From Rhodospirillaceae bacterium (lineage in GTDB: Bacteria; Pseudomonadota; Alphaproteobacteria; UBA8366; GCA-2717185): 10,553 nucleotides of DNA. A program made the position numbers and the translations under genes. A model generated the notes under the pieces. The model did not search any database. It was not told the origin of the DNA and saw nothing but the letters and a program-made list of their open reading frames with translations. Positions within the stretch are counted from its first letter, which is position 1. Each line of letters starts with the position of its first letter. This document shows positions 6,414 through 10,553 of the stretch, in pieces. The DNA is taken from positions 1 to 10,553 of the forward strand of contig JABJJH010000541.1 of NCBI GenBank assembly GCA_018660965.1, written 5' to 3'.

Positions 6414-6508
6414 CAACGGAATGAATTGCTGGCCGTCATGGCCGCCACGACGACCGCCCCCAGCACGCTGGAAGCGGCGAGCGCCCGAACCTCGACCCTG
6501 GAGTCCAT
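6413..6508 (-). CDS. Possible 31-residue single-span membrane peptide, coupled to cupin stop
   Basis: The ATG (6506-6508) overlaps the TAA of the upstream cupin as TAATG. A GGAAG sequence lies about 10 nt before it inside the cupin gene. The peptide has a charged N-terminus (MDSRVEVR) followed by a hydrophobic run (ALAASSVLGAVVVAAMTASN) long enough for one membrane span, and ends at TGA, which in turn overlaps the ATG of a 7-codon ORF. Third codon positions are GC-rich like neighbouring genes. I recognise no family. It may be a real small protein, a device that carries ribosomes to the LLM start, or chance sequence. Confidence 0.4.
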   Translation of the reverse strand: MDSRVEVRALAASSVLGAVVVAAMTASNSFR

Positions 6509-6924
6509 TACGAAATGGCTTCCGGCGTCTTGTTGTAATCTTCGTCGCTGACCTTTTCGAACCAGGCCGTGCCTTCGCCTGTATCGCTGGTTTCCGACAT
6601 CGCCAGATGGGTGAACATCCGGTCCGGCGCCGAGCCGTGCCAATGGCGCGTGTCGGGGGGAATGCAGGCGGTGTCGCCGGGGTGCAGTTCCTGCACCTGT
6701 TCGCCTTCAAGCTGAACCCGCCCGATGCCGGTTACGCAGTACAGCGTTTGGCCGACCGGGTGGGCATGCCACGCGGTGCGCCCGCCGGGCAGGAAGGTCA
6801 CATTGGTGGCGCGCATGCGCGACGGCGCCACGCCCACAAGAACCGGGTCCTGCAGAACCTGTCCGGTGAAATTCGTGTCCGGGGCCGGTTTGGTGGACCG
6901 GGAATTCGCTCTTTTGATGTCCAT
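6508..6924 (-). CDS. Small single-domain cupin with hydroxynitrile-lyase-like metal site
   Basis: A 138-residue cupin. Motif 1 is GGRTAWHAHPVGQTLYCVTG (residues 47-66) and motif 2 is PGDTACIPPDTRHWHGSAP (82-100). The predicted metal ligands are His53, His55, Gln59 and His94, with Gln in place of the common Glu. As I recall, this same 3-His/1-Gln set, with this numbering, was described for the manganese cupin (R)-hydroxynitrile lyase of Granulicella tundricola (GtHNL). That family is usually annotated just as cupin, and many members sit near carboxymuconolactone-decarboxylase-like genes; the natural substrate is generally unknown. There is no signal peptide. The ATG is preceded by an excellent SD (AGGAGGAGAGACGCA). 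It lies 55 nt after the MBL hydrolase and runs into the 31-residue ORF through TAATG. Confidence 0.9.
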   Translation of the reverse strand: MDIKRANSRSTKPAPDTNFTGQVLQDPVLVGVAPSRMRATNVTFLPGGRTAWHAHPVGQTLYCVTGIGRVQLEGEQVQELHPGDTACIPPDTRHWHGSAPDRMFTHLAMSETSDTGEGTAWFEKVSDEDYNKTPEAIS

Positions 6925-6979
6925 TGCGTCTCTCCTCCTGTTGAATGTCTTTGTGATGAGGCTCTGTTATTCAGATGTG

Positions 6980-7777
6980 TTATTCTGAGGGGGCTAGGTC
7001 AAGCCGCGCGACGATGCCTTCCAGTTCCGGCGACGCCGCCGGATAGCGTTGCAGCACGATCGGGTCGTGGCCCGGCACGATATGCTGGTCGCTTGGCGCC
7101 AACTTGCGCAACCGCCGGAACCCTTCGAGCATCTTGAACAAGCTTTCATGGTTCATGAACGGCGAGCCGTCGGTGATGCTTTCGTAATAATGCGCCGCGT
7201 CCGAGGCCACGACAACCGGACCGCGCTTGGTGTTCACCCGGACCGATTGCAGCCCCGGCGTATGGCCCGGCATGTGATGCACCGACACACCCGGCGCGAT
7301 TTCCTCGTCGCCGTCGTGAAATTCAACCCGGTCGCCATACACCGCCGACACCATTTCATGCACCTCGCTCAACACGAAGGAATGGCGCAGGGGCTTATGC
7401 GTCATCGCGCGGCCTGTGACATAGGCCATTTCCGAATCCTGCATGTGAAAGGTGGCCTTGGGAAACAGGCCCAGATTGCCAGAATGATCGTAATGCATAT
7501 GCGTGATGATGACGTCTTGGACGGCCGCCGCATCGACGCCGATCAATTTCAGGCTTTCCGCCGGACAGCGCAGAAACGACCGCCCCCGTCCCTCGCCTTC
7601 GGCCTGGTTATAGCCGACATCGACAACGATGGTGCGCTCGTCATTGCGAATGACCCAGACAAAATAATCCATGCCCAGCGGCCCTTCATGCGGGTCGCCA
7701 TGCATAAAAATAGTCCCGCGCGTCCCCACCCGGTCGCCATACTTAATCGCATATATCTCGTATTCCGGCGTCGCCAT
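6980..7777 (-). CDS. MBL-fold metallohydrolase, N-acyl homoserine lactonase-like
   Basis: With the ATG at 7775-7777 the protein has 265 residues and carries the full metallo-beta-lactamase set: HMHYDH (His93, His95, Asp97, His98), His172 in PGHTPG, Asp193 in ASDAAHYY and His237 in VPGHDP. This arrangement and the DAAHYY block resemble AhlD/AiiA-type lactonases, which bind two metals and open lactone rings. Other carboxylic ester substrates are equally possible. An open frame continues to a GTG at 7843, but the promoter call (7818-7845) and the GGGGGGACACAGCCG sequence before the ATG favour the shorter form. It heads a probable unit with the cupin, small ORFs and LLM gene. Quorum quenching is one reading, but catabolic neighbours make a pathway lactone at least as likely. 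Confidence 0.92.
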   Translation of the reverse strand: MATPEYEIYAIKYGDRVGTRGTIFMHGDPHEGPLGMDYFVWVIRNDERTIVVDVGYNQAEGEGRGRSFLRCPAESLKLIGVDAAAVQDVIITHMHYDHSGNLGLFPKATFHMQDSEMAYVTGRAMTHKPLRHSFVLSEVHEMVSAVYGDRVEFHDGDEEIAPGVSVHHMPGHTPGLQSVRVNTKRGPVVVASDAAHYYESITDGSPFMNHESLFKMLEGFRRLRKLAPSDQHIVPGHDPIVLQRYPAASPELEGIVARLDLAPSE

Positions 7778-7817
7778 CGGCTGTGTCCCCCCACGGTGAA
7801 TTACAGGCGTTTCGCGT

Positions 7818-7845
7818 ATTGTAACGCGCCAGCCCGGCGACACAA
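7818..7845 (-). promoter_or_regulatory. Candidate promoter for the MBL-cupin-LLM unit
   Basis: On the minus strand TTGTGT (7840-7845) and TACAAT (7818-7823) are separated by 16 bp. The -10 matches five of six consensus bases; the -35 is weak. The spacer contains the inverted repeat CGCC-GGGCT-GGCG (7827-7839). The predicted start near 7811 would leave a leader of about 34 nt before the ATG at 7777. Confidence 0.45.
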
Positions 7846-7886
7846 TTGTTGAGGGGGTCGGGGAATAACGGGCGGAAGGCCGGGAA

Positions 7887-8915
7887 TCACGAGGTCCCGA
7901 TACTCAACAAATTCTCCACCGGGCGGTAGGGTTCTTCCAGATAGGCGATGTCGTCCGCCTCCAGGGTGATTTCGGTCGCCGCCACCAGTTGGTCGAGCTG
8001 GCTGATCTTTGACACGCCCACCACCGGCGCCGTCACCTCGGGCTTGTTCAACAGCCAGGCGACGGCGATTTGCGCCGGGGCGTGGCCGAGCTTTTCCGCC
8101 ACCTCGACGACGCGGTCGGCGATCTTGAAATCCGCCTCGCCGCGATAGAGGCCTTCGGTGCGTTTTCGGTCCTGTCCTTGCGACCGCGTCGTGCTGCCGG
8201 CGTCGAAGCCGCCCTTATAGGCCCCCGTCAGAATGCCGCGCGCCAAGGGCGACCATGGCGTCAGCGCCACGCCGCTCGACGCGCAATAGGGGTTCATTTC
8301 GCGTTCTTCTTCCCGGTAGATGAGATTGTAATGGTTCTGCATCGACACGAATTTCGTCCAGCCGTGGCGCTCGGCGGTCATTTGCAGTTCCACGAATTGC
8401 CAGGCGAACATCGAAGAGCCGCCCAGATACAGCGCCTTCCCCGCTTTCACCACATCATGCAGCGCCTCCATGGTCTCTTCAATCGGCGGGGCCGAAAAGC
8501 CCGGACGGCCATGGGGATGGCGATGGATAATCAGTTGATCGACATAATCGAGGCCGAGGCGCTTTAGCGAAGCGTCGACGCCCTCCATAATATGCTTTCG
8601 CGACAGGCTGACCTGATTGGGGTTGTCGCCCATTTTTCCCGACACCTTGGTCGACAGCACGAATTGGTCGCGCGGGACCAGTTCCCGCAGCAGCGCGCCG
8701 ACAACCTCCTCGCAGGCGCCCAGCCCATAGGCGTTCGCGCAATCGAAATAGAAGAGCCCGTGGTCGAGGGCGGCCTTGAAGATGGGCCGGGCCTCATCGA
8801 GGGTGAGCGTCCAATCCCCCTGGTGGCCCTGCCCCGGTTTGCCGAAATTCATCGTCCCCAGGCACAATCGCGAAACGCTGAGCCCGCAATCGCCGAGTTG
8901 TTGCGTCGCCAACAT
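7887..8915 (-). CDS. Aldo/keto reductase
   Basis: A 342-residue NADPH-type aldo/keto reductase of the (alpha/beta)8 barrel superfamily. The catalytic tetrad is visible as Asp58 and Tyr63 (FDCANAYG), Lys90 (STKV) and His131 (IIHRHP). The NADP-binding C-terminal part includes SPLARGILTG and the VVGVSKISQLDQL block. Members reduce aldehydes and ketones or run in reverse. Two ATGs lie six bases apart; AGGGAG (8923-8928) is 7 nt from the ATG at 8915 but only 1 nt from that at 8921, so I take the inner start. It is divergent from the SDR gene (132 bp apart) and followed 109 nt later by the MBL gene on the same strand. The promoter between them suggests they can be expressed separately. The substrate is not known. 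Confidence 0.94.
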   Translation of the reverse strand: MLATQQLGDCGLSVSRLCLGTMNFGKPGQGHQGDWTLTLDEARPIFKAALDHGLFYFDCANAYGLGACEEVVGALLRELVPRDQFVLSTKVSGKMGDNPNQVSLSRKHIMEGVDASLKRLGLDYVDQLIIHRHPHGRPGFSAPPIEETMEALHDVVKAGKALYLGGSSMFAWQFVELQMTAERHGWTKFVSMQNHYNLIYREEEREMNPYCASSGVALTPWSPLARGILTGAYKGGFDAGSTTRSQGQDRKRTEGLYRGEADFKIADRVVEVAEKLGHAPAQIAVAWLLNKPEVTAPVVGVSKISQLDQLVAATEITLEADDIAYLEEPYRPVENLLSIGTS

Positions 8916-9047
8916 GGGCATTCTCCCTGATCAGACCTGGTTGGAAGCTAAGGCGCCCGCGCTACGGACACAACGCCGAAACCAATCTGGACGCGCTTTC
9001 GCCGCAGCGTTACGCTTAATCGTCGAGTTCGTGATAAAGGGAACTTC

Positions 9048-9824
9048 ATGCAGATTGAGTTCAAAGGCCAATCCGTGTTGGTCACCGGCGCGGTCCGTGG
9101 CATCGGTCGGACCATTGCGCATGGGTTCGCCGCGCGGGGCGCGACGGTCTTCGCCACCGATATTCTGGCCGATGAATTGACCGACGCCGTGGCCAGCGCC
9201 ACCCCCGCCGGGGGCGGCGCCATCTTCGCCAGACCGCTGGACATTACCGATTTCACCGCCGTTTCCGCGCTGGTGGGCGAAATCGAAGCCCAGTCCGCCA
9301 CCGGCAAGGTTGATATCGCCGTTCATGCCGCGGGAGGAATTCGGAGTAAGATCGCGCAGCCCATCGAGGACGTATCCCACGAAGACTGGCAAGCAATCTT
9401 CGACGTCAATGTGAACGGCGCGTTCAACGTGGTGAAAGCCGTGACGCCGGGCATGAAGCGGGGCCACAAAGGCCAGATCGTCGTCATTGCAAGCCCCGCC
9501 GGTTTGCGCACCAGCCGCACGGGCATTCAAAGCTACGCAATGTCGAAGGCCGGGCAAATCGGCCTGGTGCGGCAATTGGCGCAGGAACTGGGGCCATTTG
9601 GCATTCGCGTAAACGCCGTCGCCCCCGGCTTCATCGCCAGCAGTCCCGACTATCAACGGCAATGGGATTCCTATGGTGAAGAGGGCCAGGCGGCGTTGGT
9701 GGAAAGCATCGCCCTGCGCCGCCTCGCCCGGCCCGAAGACATCGCGCATTCGGTGATGTTCCTGGCCTCGGATTACGCCGATTTCATCACCGGGCAGACA
9801 TTACCGGTGAACGGCTCGCCCTGA
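9048..9824 (+). CDS. SDR family NAD(P)-dependent oxidoreductase
   Basis: A complete 258-residue classical short-chain dehydrogenase, typical length. The cofactor motif is TGAVRGIG (residues 13-20), with Asp38 after strand 2, which generally favours NAD(H). The usual NNAG is replaced by HAAG (93-96). Asn121, Ser149, Tyr163 and Lys167 (YAMSK) make up the catalytic tetrad. The C-terminus VMFLASDYADFITGQTLPVNG is the standard SDR ending. It probably oxidises or reduces a hydroxy or keto group in the same catabolic setting as its neighbours. The ATG follows AAAGGGAACTTC, a fair SD. It converges on the second cupin with 28 nt between stops. Confidence 0.95.
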   Translation: MQIEFKGQSVLVTGAVRGIGRTIAHGFAARGATVFATDILADELTDAVASATPAGGGAIFARPLDITDFTAVSALVGEIEAQSATGKVDIAVHAAGGIRSKIAQPIEDVSHEDWQAIFDVNVNGAFNVVKAVTPGMKRGHKGQIVVIASPAGLRTSRTGIQSYAMSKAGQIGLVRQLAQELGPFGIRVNAVAPGFIASSPDYQRQWDSYGEEGQAALVESIALRRLARPEDIAHSVMFLASDYADFITGQTLPVNGSP

Positions 9825-9852
9825 GTAGAGGGCCATCGTAGCGGCGGAACAA

Positions 9853-10239
9853 CTACGCGTCGTCGCCGTAGCCGCTTGAATTTTTGAACACGTTCGGTTT
9901 TCGATAAACCGCGAGGATGACCGCGCCTTCTTCGGAATACGTCTCGTGAAACGACCCCGGTTGGCGCCACACATATTCACCGGCGCGGCAAATGCCGTCG
10001 TGGTCGCCAAATGACCCTTCGATCACGTAGGACTGTTCAATCGCGGCATGCTTGTGCATGGGCAAGGTGGCGCCGGGCTCCCATCGCAGCAGACAGGTCG
10101 TTTCGCCTTGCGCCTTGTCCTCGTACAGGACCTTGATCGAAATGCCCTCAAACGGCGTTGGTCCCCATTCCATATCCTGTGGTTTTACGTAGGTCGAGCC
10201 CTTCACCGTGGGTTCCGCCTTGCCCTTCCAATTCGTCAT
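9853..10239 (-). CDS. Cupin-domain protein (ChrR/dioxygenase-like single cupin)
   Basis: A 128-residue single cupin. Motif 1 is LPMHKHAAIEQSYVIEG with His62, His64 and Glu68; motif 2 is GEYVWRQPGSFHET with His98, completing a normal 3-His/1-Glu metal site. The overall pattern resembles small anti-sigma ChrR-type or 2,4'-dihydroxyacetophenone dioxygenase-like cupins, but no zinc-binding N-terminal domain of ChrR is present, so a role as an enzyme or small-molecule binder is more likely. The ATG follows AAAGGGAGAGATC, a strong SD. It differs from the cupin at 6508-6924 in length, metal ligands and surrounding sequence, so the two are not recent duplicates. Function is undetermined. Confidence 0.88.
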   Translation of the reverse strand: MTNWKGKAEPTVKGSTYVKPQDMEWGPTPFEGISIKVLYEDKAQGETTCLLRWEPGATLPMHKHAAIEQSYVIEGSFGDHDGICRAGEYVWRQPGSFHETYSEEGAVILAVYRKPNVFKNSSGYGDDA

Positions 10240-10304
10240 GATCTCTCCCTTTACCGGTAGTTTCGGCGTTCAGAGAAAACAGTGTACCCCGCAACACCCC
10301 CAAC

Positions 10305-10553
10305 TCACGCCATATCGGGAAACGCATGCGCCCCGTCCTCGCTCAAGGGCAACGGGTGCACCGCCGTCACCGCGTCCAGCTCCAGCGGCGTATACAAATG
10401 CGGAAACAAATCACCGCCCCGTGACGGCTCCCACGTCAATTTGTCCGCCAGAAGCCTAGCGTCGACACTGACCAGCACCAATCCGGTTTGCCCGGCGAAA
10501 TGGCGGCGCGCGGTCTCAACGGCCTGTGCGGCGGTTGAAAAGTGGATGAAGCC
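10305..10553 (-). CDS. DUF952 domain protein, 5' end beyond the window
   Basis: An open minus-strand frame from the window edge to TGA at 10305-10307, giving 82 residues with no internal start near the edge, so the N-terminus lies outside. The sequence begins GFIHFSTAAQAVETARRHF and contains LTWEPSRGGDLFPHLYTPLE, both hallmarks of DUF952 proteins, which are normally around 110 residues. About 30 residues are therefore missing. The family is widespread in Alphaproteobacteria; a glutathione-S-transferase-neighbour or ADP-ribosyl-type fold has been discussed, but no function is established to my knowledge. It points the same way as the cupin gene downstream, 65 bp away; cotranscription is possible. 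Confidence 0.85.
   Translation of the reverse strand, partial: GFIHFSTAAQAVETARRHFAGQTGLVLVSVDARLLADKLTWEPSRGGDLFPHLYTPLELDAVTAVHPLPLSEDGAHAFPDMA

Noticed and set aside
6016..7137. 373-codon plus-strand frame crossing LLM, cupin and MBL genes
   Set aside because: It spans three well-supported genes on the other strand and the gaps between them; no domain is visible.
7778..7843. 22-residue N-terminal extension of the MBL hydrolase from a GTG at 7843
   Set aside because: The extension overlaps the likely promoter, lacks an SD and is not needed by the fold; the ATG at 7777 is preferred.
8931..9749. 272-codon minus-strand frame over the SDR gene
   Set aside because: The SDR reading has complete cofactor and catalytic motifs; the antisense product is Gly/His-rich and unrecognisable.
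7887..10239. Quorum-quenching or antibiotic biosynthesis cluster
   Set aside because: Apart from the lactonase-like MBL protein there is no LuxI/LuxR, carrier protein, synthase or exporter; the enzymes fit general catabolism better.

Overview
This window reads as a gene-dense stretch of chromosome from a GC-rich alphaproteobacterium, plausibly in the Rhodospirillales or a similar lineage. The evidence is a DUF6481-type charged coiled-coil protein and a DUF952 protein, both common in that class, plus strongly GC-biased third codon positions and closely packed metabolic genes. The assignment is inference; there is no rRNA or other phylogenetic marker. I see no tRNA, rRNA, CRISPR array, insertion sequence, prophage gene, transporter or transcription factor.

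Layout: 1-591 (+) is the 3' part of an alpha/beta hydrolase with a cysteine in the nucleophile position. It converges on, and shares stop-codon bases with, a minus-strand pair of tandem Ldh-family (malate/L-lactate/sulfolactate dehydrogenase type) NAD(P)-dependent oxidoreductases at 588-2776. Upstream of that pair is an AT-rich control region (2777-2996) with a near-consensus sigma-70 promoter, a leader of about 145 nt and three tandem decamers. Next come the DUF6481 gene (2997-3410, -), a spacer of about 350 bp holding a possible gene remnant and a UUCG hairpin, and a GMC-family FAD oxidoreductase (3763-5361, +). From 8915 down to 5377 four enzymes run on the minus strand: aldo/keto reductase, metallo-beta-lactamase-fold lactonase-like hydrolase, a small cupin with a hydroxynitrile-lyase-like metal site, and a luciferase-like (LLM) flavin oxidoreductase. 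The cupin and LLM genes are linked by two very small ORFs whose stops and starts overlap. An SDR dehydrogenase (9048-9824, +) diverges from the aldo/keto reductase and converges on a second cupin (9853-10239, -). A partial DUF952 gene (10305-10553, -) runs off the window.

Taken together this looks like a peripheral catabolic or detoxification island: alcohol and ketone oxidoreductases (GMC, AKR, SDR, two Ldh), a flavin monooxygenase candidate, a lactonase-like hydrolase, an alpha/beta hydrolase and two cupins. One speculative reading is oxidation of an alcohol to a ketone, Baeyer-Villiger-type oxygenation to a lactone by the LLM enzyme, and ring opening by the MBL hydrolase. No substrate can be named from sequence. 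I did not find a clearly novel defence or mobile system. The most unusual items are the overlapping mini-ORF chain (6393-6508), the repeat-bearing leader (2777-2956) and the HNL-like cupin.
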